DNA of 45,047 bases. It comes from a bacterium. GTDB lineage: Bacteria; Chloroflexota; Chloroflexia; Chloroflexales; Kallotenuaceae. The notes beneath the pieces were generated by a model, which did not search any database, was not told the DNA's origin, and saw nothing but the letters and a program-made list of their open reading frames with translations. Of the stretch, positions 25,080 through 33,310 are shown in pieces (position 1 is the first letter of the stretch; each line of letters begins with the position of its first letter). The stretch lies in contig JADDQF010000072.1 of the NCBI GenBank assembly GCA_016781505.1, forward strand, positions 1 to 45,047, in the 5' to 3' direction. A program made the position numbers and the translations under genes.

Positions 25080-26048
25080 ATGCACGAGCTCATTGTGTGC
25101 CATGGCCCAGGACGCTTCGAAACAGAAGTCAGTCCCGAGGCGATCAGCGAGCTGCGGGAACATCCCGAATTAACGCTTTGGTTTGACTTGCTGCAGCCAA
25201 CGGCGGTCGAAATCGAGCTGCTGCGCGAGGAATTTGGGTTTCATCCCCTGGCCCTGGAAGACGCCACGCGGCCCCATCAGCGGCCCAAGGTCGATAGCTA
25301 TGGCAACTACTACTTTGTGGTCTTTTACTGTCTTGATATGGATCCGGTGACTCACGAGGTGGGTACGACGCCGGTGTACATGTTCATCGGCAGAAATTAT
25401 GTGGTCACCGTGCACAACGAGCCGATTACCCAGCTGCAAGAAACTCTGCGGCGCTGGCAAGCGCCATCATCGCCGCTGGGCCAGGATGTAGGCTCGCTGG
25501 TGTACGCCCTGTTGGACGCGATTGTTGACGAATATTTTCCGCTGATGGACCGAATCGGCGACCTAGCCGAGGAGCTGGAAGATCATATCTTTGAGGACTT
25601 TGACGACGCCGCGCTGCAACAGATTTTCCAAATGAAAAAGGATTTGCTGCGCTTACGCCGGGCGGTGGCCCCGGAGCGGGATGTTCTCAATACCATGTTG
25701 CGGCGTGATATTCCCGTCTTTGACCAGCAGGATATTGTGTATCTGCAGGATGTGTACGACCATATCGTACGCACCACCGACGCCATCGATAACTACCGTG
25801 AGCTGTTATCCAGCGCGCTCGACAGCTTTTTATCCGTTCAGTCCAACCGCCTCAATCAAGTCGTCAAGGTGCTGACGGTCACATCGATTGTGTTGATGTC
25901 GGTGACGTTGGTTGCCGGTATTTACGGCATGAACTTCAAGTACATGCCCGAGCTGGAATGGCGCTATGGCTATGCCTGGGCGCTCGGCCTGATGGTTGCC
26001 ATTGCCGCCGGCACGATCACGCTCTTCCGCCGCCTTAAGTGGCTGTAA
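25080..26048 (+). CDS. corA: Magnesium/cobalt transporter CorA
   Basis: The product (322 aa) has the large cytoplasmic N-terminal domain and two C-terminal membrane helices. The pore signature GMN appears in YGMNFKYMPE near residue 280. It takes up Mg2+ (and often Co2+) as a pentamer. The ATG at 25080 is chosen over a GTG at 25068 because GTGAGG sits at the right distance. A TACAAT hexamer at 25048-25053 may be the -10, without a clear -35. It is convergent with mgtE, another Mg2+ uptake family. Confidence 0.94.
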   Translation: MHELIVCHGPGRFETEVSPEAISELREHPELTLWFDLLQPTAVEIELLREEFGFHPLALEDATRPHQRPKVDSYGNYYFVVFYCLDMDPVTHEVGTTPVYMFIGRNYVVTVHNEPITQLQETLRRWQAPSSPLGQDVGSLVYALLDAIVDEYFPLMDRIGDLAEELEDHIFEDFDDAALQQIFQMKKDLLRLRRAVAPERDVLNTMLRRDIPVFDQQDIVYLQDVYDHIVRTTDAIDNYRELLSSALDSFLSVQSNRLNQVVKVLTVTSIVLMSVTLVAGIYGMNFKYMPELEWRYGYAWALGLMVAIAAGTITLFRRLKWL

Positions 26049-26085
26049 CGTGGTCATCAGGACGTGCAGCTGTAAAAGGTGCGCA

Positions 26086-26114
26086 GCGGCGGAGACGTAC
26101 AGTGTAGCCGCCGC
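26086..26114. terminator. Inverted repeat between corA and mgtE stops
   Basis: gcggcgg (26086-26092) and ccgccgc (26108-26114) lie between two convergent genes. It may serve both as a terminator although no T-run follows on either strand. Confidence 0.38.
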
Positions 26115-26145
26115 GCTCATTCCATCCCCGGCGCTCGTAGGCGCA

Positions 26146-27546
26146 CTACCAGCCGCCCAAAAATCCATAGCTTAGCAAAATCGTGGCAATGCCGTACAAA
26201 CAGACCGAGCCCATGACGTCGGTAAAGGTGGTGACGATAACGCCCGAAGCCAGGGCTGGATCCACTTTGCAGAGCCGCAGGCCCAACGGCACCAGCGTGC
26301 CCACGATCGCCGCGTTGATCAGATTGAGCAGAAGCGCCGCGCCCACCACCAAGCCAAGCATCATGCTGCCCTGCCACACCAGTCCGATCACGCCAACGCA
26401 GACGCCAAAGATCATGCCGTTCAGTCCACCAATGATAAACTCGCGGGTGAGAGTGCGCCAGCTATCGCGCAGGGTAATCTCGCCCAAGGCCAGCGAGCGC
26501 ACGATCAGGGTTAGTGTTTGAATACCGGCGTTGCCACCCTGGCCATTCACGATCAGCGCAAACGAGGGCAGCACCGCCAGCGCCGCGATCGTGTTGGTGA
26601 AGCGACTCACTACCCAGGCGGCGAACAGCGCGGTGGGAAGATTAACGAACAGCCAGGTCAGCCGCCGCCGGGATGAGCGGAACACGTTGTCGTACACGTC
26701 TTCGTCCGCATCCAGGTTGGCCAGGTGGTAGATATCTTCGGTTGCTTCTTCTTCCACCACATCGAACAGGTCGTCGGCGGTGACCACGCCAACCAGCTTG
26801 CGGTCGTCGTCCACGATGGGCAGCGCCAGCAAGTCATACCGCGCCAGCAAGCGGGCACACTCTTCCTGGTCGGTACCGACATCCGCCGTGATCACATCCG
26901 GCTTCATGATCGCGCCTAGCTGTACGTGTGGCGCCGCTACTACCAGTTGGCGCAGCGACACCACGCCAATCAACCGATCGGCGTCGTCGGTAACAAACAG
27001 GTAGTAGCTGGTTTCTTCGTCTGGCTTGTGGCGCCGGAGGAACTCAATCGTTTGCTGAACGGTCATGGACTGCCGGAACGCGACCACGTGCGGGATCATC
27101 AGGCCGCCCGCGCTGTCTTCCTCGTGCTCCAGGAGCTCACGGACCTCGTCTTCCTGGTCCATTTCGGCCAGCGCTGCCTCGGCCTTGGTCTCGTCCAGCT
27201 CGCCCAGAACGTCGGCGGCGTCGTCGGGCGCCATTTCGTCCAGGAATTCGGACAGCGCCTCAGCGTCCAGACGGTTGGCGACATCGGTACGCTCGTCTTC
27301 GTCCAGCTCGATCAGCACGTCCGCGCCGATGCCGGGCTCCAGCTCCTCGACAACCTCGGCGCGATCAGCGGGGTCTAGCTCTTCCAGCACGTCCGCGCCG
27401 TCGGCAGGATGGAGCGCGGCGACAACATCGGCCGCCTCAGTCGGCCGCAGCGCTGAAATAAGGTCGGCCGCTTCTTCAACCTGACCCTGAGCTAACAATG
27501 CACGGACTTGATCCAGGATCAGGTCCAGTTCATGAACCGGTGGCAT
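26146..27546 (-). CDS. mgtE: Magnesium transporter MgtE
   Basis: The product is 466 aa. An N-terminal superhelical, acidic MgtE_N domain (about 15-125) with repeated VxxLxPxDxAxVxxxL units is followed by a CBS pair (about 130-255) and a membrane domain (about 275-466) containing the VNGQGGNAGIQ motif. In the known family, Mg2+ bound by the cytoplasmic domains closes the channel. The start at 27546 is set by GGGGAGGTG just upstream; the longer frame to 27579 runs into the terminator-like hairpin. The gene sits behind a structured leader that looks like an attenuator. Confidence 0.95.
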   Translation of the reverse strand: MPPVHELDLILDQVRALLAQGQVEEAADLISALRPTEAADVVAALHPADGADVLEELDPADRAEVVEELEPGIGADVLIELDEDERTDVANRLDAEALSEFLDEMAPDDAADVLGELDETKAEAALAEMDQEDEVRELLEHEEDSAGGLMIPHVVAFRQSMTVQQTIEFLRRHKPDEETSYYLFVTDDADRLIGVVSLRQLVVAAPHVQLGAIMKPDVITADVGTDQEECARLLARYDLLALPIVDDDRKLVGVVTADDLFDVVEEEATEDIYHLANLDADEDVYDNVFRSSRRRLTWLFVNLPTALFAAWVVSRFTNTIAALAVLPSFALIVNGQGGNAGIQTLTLIVRSLALGEITLRDSWRTLTREFIIGGLNGMIFGVCVGVIGLVWQGSMMLGLVVGAALLLNLINAAIVGTLVPLGLRLCKVDPALASGVIVTTFTDVMGSVCLYGIATILLSYGFLGGW

Positions 27547-27550
27547 GGCA

Positions 27551-27559
27551 CACCTCCCC
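27551..27559 (-). promoter_or_regulatory. mgtE ribosome binding site
   Basis: GGGGAGGTG on the minus strand ends 4 nt before the mgtE ATG. It decides the start, and it lies just 18 nt downstream of the leader terminator. Confidence 0.75.
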
Positions 27560-27577
27560 GCGGGTTGTTGCGCACAC

Positions 27578-27600
27578 AAAAGGGCGGGACTAGCCCGCCC
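27578..27600 (-). terminator. Intrinsic terminator in the mgtE leader
   Basis: On the minus strand a 7-bp all-GC stem, GGGCGGG (27600-27594) and CCCGCCC (27588-27582), has a 5-nt loop and is followed by TTTT (27581-27578). No gene lies upstream on this strand, so it can only end leader transcripts. Confidence 0.65.
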
Positions 27601-27687
27601 TCGCGCATCGGCCTGCCAATGCTCTGGTCTGGCTAATCCTGCCGCACTCGAATGCGGTTACTAGAATGTCCGTCTGCATTCATATAC
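27578..27687 (-). promoter_or_regulatory. Structured mgtE leader, candidate riboswitch/attenuator
   Basis: The leader predicted from the promoter runs from about 27687 to 27547. It contains a hairpin (ccgca 27642-27646 with tgcgg 27653-27657), then GGATTAGCC (minus strand, 27639-27631), then the terminator. GGATTAGCC can form nine pairs, one of them G-U, with GGCTAGTCC (27595-27587), which spans the end of the terminator's 5' arm, its loop and the beginning of its 3' arm. The two folds exclude each other, the usual logic of transcription attenuation. I do not find the conserved blocks of the M-box Mg2+ riboswitch, so the class is unassigned. Confidence 0.5.
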
Positions 27688-27693
27688 ACTTTG

Positions 27694-27722
27694 ATTGTAC
27701 TCCAGTCACAGAGCCGTGGCAA
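27694..27722 (-). promoter_or_regulatory. Promoter of mgtE
   Basis: On the minus strand: TTGCCA (27722-27717), 17-nt spacer, TACAAT (27699-27694). Same hexamers and spacing as the lipoprotein metalloprotease promoter. Confidence 0.7.
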
Positions 27723-27753
27723 GGCATGCAGCCGGCGGTTTGTGGCGTATTTC

Positions 27754-27782
27754 TTGCACCCAGCACCCTGATGCAGTATCAA
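27754..27782 (+). promoter_or_regulatory. Possible promoter of the DUF2231 gene
   Basis: TTGCAC (27754-27759), 17-nt spacer, TATCAA (27777-27782). Transcription would begin about 12 nt before the start codon, an unusually short leader, so this is tentative. Confidence 0.35.
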
Positions 27783-27800
27783 CGTTGATTGGAGGTGCTT

Positions 27801-28493
27801 GTGAGTCCCTTACCTTCGGCACTTAATACGGTCAAAGAGCTCTTGCAAGGCAAAGGGCTCGTCTCCCATCCAATCCATGTCGCAATTAATCATATGCCGC
27901 TCGGTTTGTGGGAAGGCAGCGTTATCTTCGACGTCCTGTCACGAATGCCACGCTGGCGCAAAATGAGCGAGGGCGGCTACTATCTCAACCTTTTCGGGAT
28001 CTTCGCCGCGGTACCAACCGCGGCAACCGGGCTCGCTGAGTGGTGGGATATTCCAACCGATCATCCCGGCTGGAAAGTAGCGACCACCCACGCCCTGCTG
28101 AACGACGTTGCCCTGGGATTGTCGCTGTATAACTGGTGGACCCGGCGGAACCGCCGGAATCATAAGCCCGATACGACGAATCTGGTTGTAAGCGGCGCGC
28201 TTGTGAGCGTGCTGGGCGTGTCCGGTTATCTCGGCGGCGTTATTGCGCATGAGTATGGCTATGGTACCCATCGCCAAGGCACATCCATCGAAAAGGAGCG
28301 CGAGTCGTTGGTCGGGCCGCAGGAGCAGATTACGCATCCCAAGACCGTGCTAACCGAAACCGCTTCGGATGATCCAAGTCTGGACAGCTGGGCGGGTGTT
28401 GCTGCTTCAGAAGTGCTCGAGCGCGACGACGCGGTGGAAACGGAATTTTTGCATCCCGGCAGTGGACGTGAAGCAGGCGGCACAGGGATCTAG
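27801..28493 (+). CDS. DUF2231-family membrane protein
   Basis: The product is 230 aa. The DUF2231 domain (about 20-160) shows the conserved SHPIHVAINHMPLGLW opening and about four membrane helices; HPIH and NHMPL histidines are typical and could bind metal or haem. The C-terminal 70 residues are hydrophilic and acidic. Function of the family is unknown; it often accompanies membrane redox proteins. A GTG at 27801 is chosen because GGAGG lies at 27791-27795, 5 nt upstream; the TTG at 27789 overlaps that site. A strong terminator follows. Confidence 0.82.
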   Translation: MSPLPSALNTVKELLQGKGLVSHPIHVAINHMPLGLWEGSVIFDVLSRMPRWRKMSEGGYYLNLFGIFAAVPTAATGLAEWWDIPTDHPGWKVATTHALLNDVALGLSLYNWWTRRNRRNHKPDTTNLVVSGALVSVLGVSGYLGGVIAHEYGYGTHRQGTSIEKERESLVGPQEQITHPKTVLTETASDDPSLDSWAGVAASEVLERDDAVETEFLHPGSGREAGGTGI

Positions 28494-28512
28494 CACCAGT
28501 TGCTCCGAAGCT

Positions 28513-28546
28513 CAGGCTCCATGGATACCATGGAGCCTGTTGTTTT
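28513..28546 (+). terminator. Rho-independent terminator of the DUF2231 gene
   Basis: A perfect 12-bp stem, caggctccatgg (28513-28524) with its complement at 28528-28539, a 3-nt loop and the tail TTGTTTT. Confidence 0.87.
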
Positions 28547-28581
28547 GCGTGTATTCCTGGTCATTGTTTGACATAAGCTGA

Positions 28582-28611
28582 TTGACATGCATCACAGCCC
28601 AATGGTACAGT
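28582..28611 (+). promoter_or_regulatory. Promoter of first PMT gene
   Basis: TTGACA (28582-28587), 18-nt spacer, TACAGT (28606-28611), with TGG just before the -10. The spacer end, atgg, and both hexamers are identical in the second PMT gene's promoter. Confidence 0.72.
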
Positions 28612-28661
28612 GCTACGGCGAGCATACACACGTGGTAGCCGGATCAGAAGGAAACGATCGC

Positions 28662-30194
28662 ATGTCCACCGAAGGAGCCCCGGGCGCGCCATCTCAGCTA
28701 TTACCCTCTGAGACCTTGCGTCCATCGGTAACTGCAGCTGCGCGCCCCAGCAGCAACGCCGTTGGTGCGCGTTGGGTTCGGCTTGACACAGTTATTGTGC
28801 TGGCGGCAATTGTATCCGCGCTCAGCTTGTACCTGTTCCGGCTTGATCAGCCCGCCCAATATATCTATGACGAGCTGTATCACGCGTACACGGCGGCCAA
28901 ACTTGCCGAAGGGAGTCCGGCGCCCTATGATCCGTTTGCCAAGGTGCCCGAGGCTGATAAGCAGCGTGGCAAAGTGGCGCATGTGTGGGATCATCCTGCG
29001 TTTGCCAAATTGCCGATGCAGGTTGGGATCAAGCTTTTTGGCGACCGGCCATTCGGGTGGCGCATTGCCAATGCGGTCTTTGGCAGCCTCGGGATCGGTA
29101 TTTTTTACATCCTAGGCCGCAGACTGTTTCAGCGTGAGGTGGCCTTGTATGCCACGGCGCTGCTGTTGCTCGACGGCTTGTGGTTTGTTGAATCGCGGCT
29201 GGCGCTCAACGACATCTACCTTGTCTGCTTTTTGCTGCTGGGGTATCTTGGCTTTGCATTGTATTTCCAAAGCCCGCCGGAGCGACGTTGGCGCTACCTG
29301 TGGCTCACGGGCGCAGGGCTGGGCCTGGCGATCGCCACGAAATGGTCGGCGCTGTACTCGATTGGCCTGGTTGGCCTGGCAGCAACAATTCGTGAGACGT
29401 GGCTTTGTTTGGCCGCTGCGCGGACGCAGCCTCGACGTGCGGCGCTCCAGCTACTCGGCGCCGCCGCAACATTAGGGGGTGCGTTCCTGCTCCTGCCAGC
29501 CGCCTTGTATGTTGCGGCCTACGCCCAATATTTCAGCATGGGCTTTACCTGGAGCGACTGGCGCGAGCTCCAGCGGCAGATGTGGATCTACCATACCAAT
29601 CTGAAAGCGCCGCACAGCTGGGCATCGCCCTGGTGGTCCTGGCCGCTGATGCTGCGTCCCGTCTGGTATCACCTTTTCATTATGGGCAATCCCCTGAGCT
29701 GGTGGCTGCATCTGCCGGCTGTGCTGTTTGTAGGCATCCAATGGATTCGTGGGCGCTTTCGGTCGGCAGCCTTAGGCTTGGTGTTGCTGGGTTATTTCGG
29801 GCAGTGGTTGCCGTGGTCTTTGTCGCCGCGGGTGGCCTACTTCTACCACATGTTGCCGAGCGTGCCCTTTGCCTGTCTGGCCTTGGGATACACGTTGGCG
29901 CAGATCCGGCCGCGCCGCGTACCCATCACTCCCAGTCGCTGGATCCATGGCCGAACACTGGTACGGGGATACCTCGTCGTGGTGCTGCTGGGCTTTATCT
30001 TCTTTTATCCCATGTTTACCTGGCTGCCGGTCTCGGATGCGCCAATCGTGCCGTTGTCACGGCTCGGCCTGGGCCCTGATCTAAACTTCGTGCAGCTGCA
30101 CTATTGGCTGCCCACCTGGGTGCCGGGCAGTCCATGGGCCTACGGATCGCCCCAGCCGGCCGTATGGGATTTGCTTCGGTCACTGCTGCGCTAA
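28662..30194 (+). CDS. Protein O-mannosyltransferase-like glycosyltransferase (GT39), copy 1
   Basis: The product is 510 aa and an integral membrane protein with many hydrophobic helices. The first outside loop carries YIYDELYHAY with the catalytic-type Asp-Glu pair of the PMT family, and LLLDGLWFVESR and KWSALYSIGL match PMT blocks. Such enzymes move mannose from a polyprenyl-phosphate carrier to exported proteins (Ser/Thr). The N-terminal 45 residues are hydrophilic. The ATG at 28662 follows AAGGAAA; the longer frame from 28587 begins in the promoter. It is the first of two tandem paralogues, and the proteins can be aligned by eye along nearly their whole length. Confidence 0.86.
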   Translation: MSTEGAPGAPSQLLPSETLRPSVTAAARPSSNAVGARWVRLDTVIVLAAIVSALSLYLFRLDQPAQYIYDELYHAYTAAKLAEGSPAPYDPFAKVPEADKQRGKVAHVWDHPAFAKLPMQVGIKLFGDRPFGWRIANAVFGSLGIGIFYILGRRLFQREVALYATALLLLDGLWFVESRLALNDIYLVCFLLLGYLGFALYFQSPPERRWRYLWLTGAGLGLAIATKWSALYSIGLVGLAATIRETWLCLAAARTQPRRAALQLLGAAATLGGAFLLLPAALYVAAYAQYFSMGFTWSDWRELQRQMWIYHTNLKAPHSWASPWWSWPLMLRPVWYHLFIMGNPLSWWLHLPAVLFVGIQWIRGRFRSAALGLVLLGYFGQWLPWSLSPRVAYFYHMLPSVPFACLALGYTLAQIRPRRVPITPSRWIHGRTLVRGYLVVVLLGFIFFYPMFTWLPVSDAPIVPLSRLGLGPDLNFVQLHYWLPTWVPGSPWAYGSPQPAVWDLLRSLLR

Positions 30195-30268
30195 GCAGCC
30201 CGCAACGTGAATTAAGTACGAGCTCGTGGTCATACATGCGTACCATGGGCACGTAGTGTTTGCGTGCA

Positions 30269-30298
30269 TTGACAAGCGTTCCGTCCTGATGGTACAGT
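30269..30298 (+). promoter_or_regulatory. Promoter of second PMT gene
   Basis: TTGACA (30269-30274), 18-nt spacer, TACAGT (30293-30298). Both hexamers, the spacing and the atgg just before the -10 match the first PMT promoter; the rest of the spacer differs. Confidence 0.72.
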
Positions 30299-30343
30299 CA
30301 GCCGCGCCGTTACCGGAGCCTCCAAGCCTAAGGATGCTGAACC

Positions 30344-31747
30344 ATGAGCTCTAAAGCGCGCTCCGTACGATCACGGGCGTCCAGCAGGGCGGTTGTTGTC
30401 CCTCAGCCAGTTACAAGCAGTTGGTCGCGGGCTGACACGCTGGTCTTAGCCGTGTTGATGCTGGCCGCGCTCCTTTTATATCTGTGGCGGCTCGACCAGC
30501 CGCGCGAGTATATCTACGACGAGGTGTATCATGCCTACACCGCGGCGCGTCTGGCCGAAGGCAATCCAGCTCCCTATGATCCATTTGCAACGGTGCCGCC
30601 GGAAGGCAAGCCCGTCAATGCGGCCTATGAATGGACCCATCCGGCGCTAGCCAAGCTGATCATGCAAGGCGGCATTCTGCTGTTTGGCGATACACCGCTT
30701 GGTTGGCGTTTTGCCAGCGCTGTTTTCGGCGCCCTTGGTATCGGCATTTTTTATGTGCTTGGCCGTACACTGTTTGAGCGTCGGGTTGGGCTCACCGCTA
30801 GCGTACTGCTGCTGCTGGATGGGCTGTGGTTTGTGCAGTCGCGCACGGCCATGAACGATATTTTTCTGGTTTGCTTTCTGCTGCTCGCGTATCTCGCCTT
30901 TTACCACTACCTGACGCACCCCGATACCAAGCGCTGGCGCTATCTATGGCTCACGGGTGCTGCCCTCGGCCTGGCATTGGCGACCAAATGGTCCGGGCTT
31001 TACTCGTATGGGTTGATGGGTATGGTTGCCGCTGTACGCGAGGTGCGGCTATACGTAACGAAGCGCTCAGCCGCACCGCTCCAGGCCCTACTGACGCTAG
31101 CAGGTGCATTCGTATTGGTCCCCGCTGCGCTTTATATTGGCGGCTACGTTCAGTATTTCGGGATGGGCTATGGTTGGAGCCAGTGGCGCGAGCTGCAGCG
31201 ACAGATGGTTTACTATCATACCAATCTGCGCGCCTGCCATGACTGGGCTTCGCCCGGCTGGAGCTGGCCATTGCTGGCGCGGCCGGTCTGGTATTATGGC
31301 GCGTATCCAGCTGCCGGAACCGTGGCAAATGTGTTTGCCTTGGGCAATCCGATCTCATGGTGGCCCGCGCTTCCAGCCATTGTACTGGTTGCTCTGCGTT
31401 GGCGTGGACAAGCTTACCGTTCGATCGGCCTGGGCTTGGTGCTGCTTGGCTTTTTGGGGCAATGGCTGCCGTGGTTGTTGTCGCCGCGCATATCCTACCT
31501 GTACCACATGCTGCCCAGCGTGCCATTCGGCTGTTTAGCGATTGCCTATGCGCTGCATCAACTGCACGTGCGGCGTGTGCTGGTGTGGCTCTATTTGGCG
31601 CTGGTGCTGGCCGGATTTGTGTATTTTTATCCGCAATACGCCGCCGTGCCGATCTCGAATGCCTCTGCCGATCAACATTACTGGGTGCGGACCTGGCAAC
31701 CGAGCTCGGAGTGGGCCTATAAATGCCCATCCGGCGCGACCCCATAG
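30344..31747 (+). CDS. Protein O-mannosyltransferase-like glycosyltransferase (GT39), copy 2
   Basis: The product is 467 aa, a polytopic membrane protein closely similar to copy 1: YIYDEVYHAYTAARLAEG, LLLDGLWFVQSR, KWSGLYSYGL and the PRISYLYHMLPSVPFG block all have near-identical counterparts. It is about 40 residues shorter, mainly at the N-terminus and near the end. The Asp-Glu pair in the first loop is kept, so it is probably active. AAGGA precedes the start. The two copies may differ in acceptor or work as a pair, as PMT proteins form dimers in yeast; that is an analogy, not evidence. Confidence 0.86.
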   Translation: MSSKARSVRSRASSRAVVVPQPVTSSWSRADTLVLAVLMLAALLLYLWRLDQPREYIYDEVYHAYTAARLAEGNPAPYDPFATVPPEGKPVNAAYEWTHPALAKLIMQGGILLFGDTPLGWRFASAVFGALGIGIFYVLGRTLFERRVGLTASVLLLLDGLWFVQSRTAMNDIFLVCFLLLAYLAFYHYLTHPDTKRWRYLWLTGAALGLALATKWSGLYSYGLMGMVAAVREVRLYVTKRSAAPLQALLTLAGAFVLVPAALYIGGYVQYFGMGYGWSQWRELQRQMVYYHTNLRACHDWASPGWSWPLLARPVWYYGAYPAAGTVANVFALGNPISWWPALPAIVLVALRWRGQAYRSIGLGLVLLGFLGQWLPWLLSPRISYLYHMLPSVPFGCLAIAYALHQLHVRRVLVWLYLALVLAGFVYFYPQYAAVPISNASADQHYWVRTWQPSSEWAYKCPSGATP

Positions 31748-31751
31748 CAGT

Positions 31752-31822
31752 GGCAGTGTCACGTAACGTCGCGACCTAAAGGTTTTGCGGCGTTTGCTCG
31801 ATGATCCCCACTGCCGCTTTTT
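31752..31822 (+). terminator. Possible terminator after second PMT gene
   Basis: ggcagtg (31752-31758) pairs with cactgcc (31809-31815), followed shortly by TTTTT (31818-31822). The loop of 50 nt is long but contains its own palindrome (gtcgcgac). Moderately plausible. Confidence 0.38.
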
Positions 31823-31938
31823 CGCCGCCGTCCATGCCGCTACCACCCGCTTCACGACGGATTTGCAGCGCGTACGTACCATGCTGCACCGCTGGGCCAA
31901 CTCCGCAGTAGTTAAATCCGAAGAATGGCCGGCACGTA

Positions 31939-31947
31939 TGCTACAAT
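31939..31947 (+). promoter_or_regulatory. Extended -10 for threonine ammonia-lyase
   Basis: TGCTACAAT is a full extended -10 match. Transcription would start near 31954, 37 nt before the start codon. No -35 is apparent. Confidence 0.5.
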
Positions 31948-31990
31948 TTAGGCTATTCCATTGGCGAGCAATCGAAACGAGGAGGTTTCG

Positions 31991-33220
31991 ATGATCGAAC
32001 TAGCCGCGATCAAGGCGGCGCGGTGTGGCCTTGAAGGGATTACCGTTAATACTCCACTTTTGGCAAGCGATCGTTTGAGCGAGGATGTCGGCGGCAAGGT
32101 TTGGCTCAAGGCTGAAAATACGCAGCGCGCTGGCTCGTTCAAGCTGCGCGGCGCGTACACCAAAATGGCGGCATTAGCGCCGGCCGAGCGCGCACGCGGC
32201 ATTATTGCACACTCGGCCGGTAACCATGCCCAAGGCGTCGCACTTGCGGCCCAGCTGCTGGGAGCGCCTGCAACTGTGGTGATGCCTGAGTATGCACCGC
32301 TGGCCAAAGTTGTGGCTACAAAACGGTTTGGCGCCCATGTTGTGCTGCACGGACAGTCTTTTGACGATGCAGGGGCACACGCCCGTATGTTGCAGGAGCA
32401 GCAGGGGCTTACCTATGTGCATGCGTTTGATGATCCGCTGACGGTGGCGGGTCAAGGCACGCTGGGATTGGAAATCTTGGAAGCCTTGCCGGATGTGGGG
32501 ACGCTGGTGGTGCCGATTGGCGGCGGGGGCTTGATCGGCGGGATCGGCGTGGCCGTGCGCGCGCTCAAGCCAACAACCCGGATCATCGGCGTGCAGGCCG
32601 AGGGCTGTCCGTCCATCCGTTTATCGCTGACGGCAGGCAAGCCGGTGGTGGTGCCCGAAGCGCGCACGATTGCGGACGGCATTGCGGTCAAAAAGCCCGG
32701 CGGTATCACCCTGCCGTTGATCCGCGACCTGGTGGACGATGTGGTCACGGTTGATGAAGACGAGATCGCGCGTGGCATCGTGTATGCGTTGCAAAATTTG
32801 CGGTTGGTGGCCGAAGGTGCAGGTGCGGTAGGTATTGCAGCGCTGCTCACCGGCAAAGTGCGGCCTCGTGCTGCCGAGCAGGTGTGTGTGGTGCTGTCCG
32901 GCGGCAACATCGATGCAAATTTTCTGGCGCGCGTGATCGAGCAGGTGCTGGTCAAGCAAGGACGGTACATTGTGCTCCATACGTCGGTGCCTGATCGGCC
33001 CGGTAACTTGTCGCGGATGCTAGACCATATCGCGGCCGAAGGCGCCAATGTGATCGACATCAATCATCGGCGCGCGGCTTGGCAGGTGCCGGTGGATCGA
33101 ACCGGCATCGAGATGATTCTGGAAGTGCGTGACGAGGCCCACGGCCAAGCCATTGTGCAGCGACTAGAAGCTGCCGGGTATTGTATTGATCGGGTCGGCG
33201 TGGGCGAGTATCCGAACTGA
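31991..33220 (+). CDS. ilvA: Threonine ammonia-lyase
   Basis: The product (409 aa) is a PLP enzyme that deaminates threonine to 2-oxobutanoate, the first step toward isoleucine. K51 in GSFKLRGAY is the PLP lysine, the phosphate-binding glycine loop GGGGLIGGI is near 178, and SGGN lies near 305. A single ACT-type regulatory domain (about 325-405) closes the protein, the length of the one-ACT type. The biodegradative (tdcB) role cannot be excluded, so the symbol is moderately certain. The ATG at 31991 is set by AGGAGG at 31980-31985. Confidence 0.92.
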   Translation: MIELAAIKAARCGLEGITVNTPLLASDRLSEDVGGKVWLKAENTQRAGSFKLRGAYTKMAALAPAERARGIIAHSAGNHAQGVALAAQLLGAPATVVMPEYAPLAKVVATKRFGAHVVLHGQSFDDAGAHARMLQEQQGLTYVHAFDDPLTVAGQGTLGLEILEALPDVGTLVVPIGGGGLIGGIGVAVRALKPTTRIIGVQAEGCPSIRLSLTAGKPVVVPEARTIADGIAVKKPGGITLPLIRDLVDDVVTVDEDEIARGIVYALQNLRLVAEGAGAVGIAALLTGKVRPRAAEQVCVVLSGGNIDANFLARVIEQVLVKQGRYIVLHTSVPDRPGNLSRMLDHIAAEGANVIDINHRRAAWQVPVDRTGIEMILEVRDEAHGQAIVQRLEAAGYCIDRVGVGEYPN

Positions 33221-33310
33221 GGCCGACCCGGGCGGCGTTGGCTGCCGGTAGGTGTTCGTTGCCCCGATGGGTGCCGCGTGGATCCGCAAGCTGATACGAA
33301 AGAGTGACGT

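Noticed and set aside
24395-25186. Open plus-strand frame of 263 aa
   Set aside because: Antisense to the DUF547 gene and overlapping corA; no family resemblance.
27641-27657. tRNA T-arm-like stem with a CTCGAA loop
   Set aside because: The loop is six bases, there is no acceptor or anticodon stem around it; it fits better as part of the mgtE leader.
27547-27690. M-box, NiCo or yybP-ykoY riboswitch
   Set aside because: I looked for the conserved blocks of these metal riboswitches and did not find them; only the attenuator architecture is supported.
30951-31745. Open minus-strand frame of 264 aa
   Set aside because: It lies wholly antisense to the second PMT gene, is rich in Arg/Ala/Ser/Pro and has no motif or ribosome binding site.
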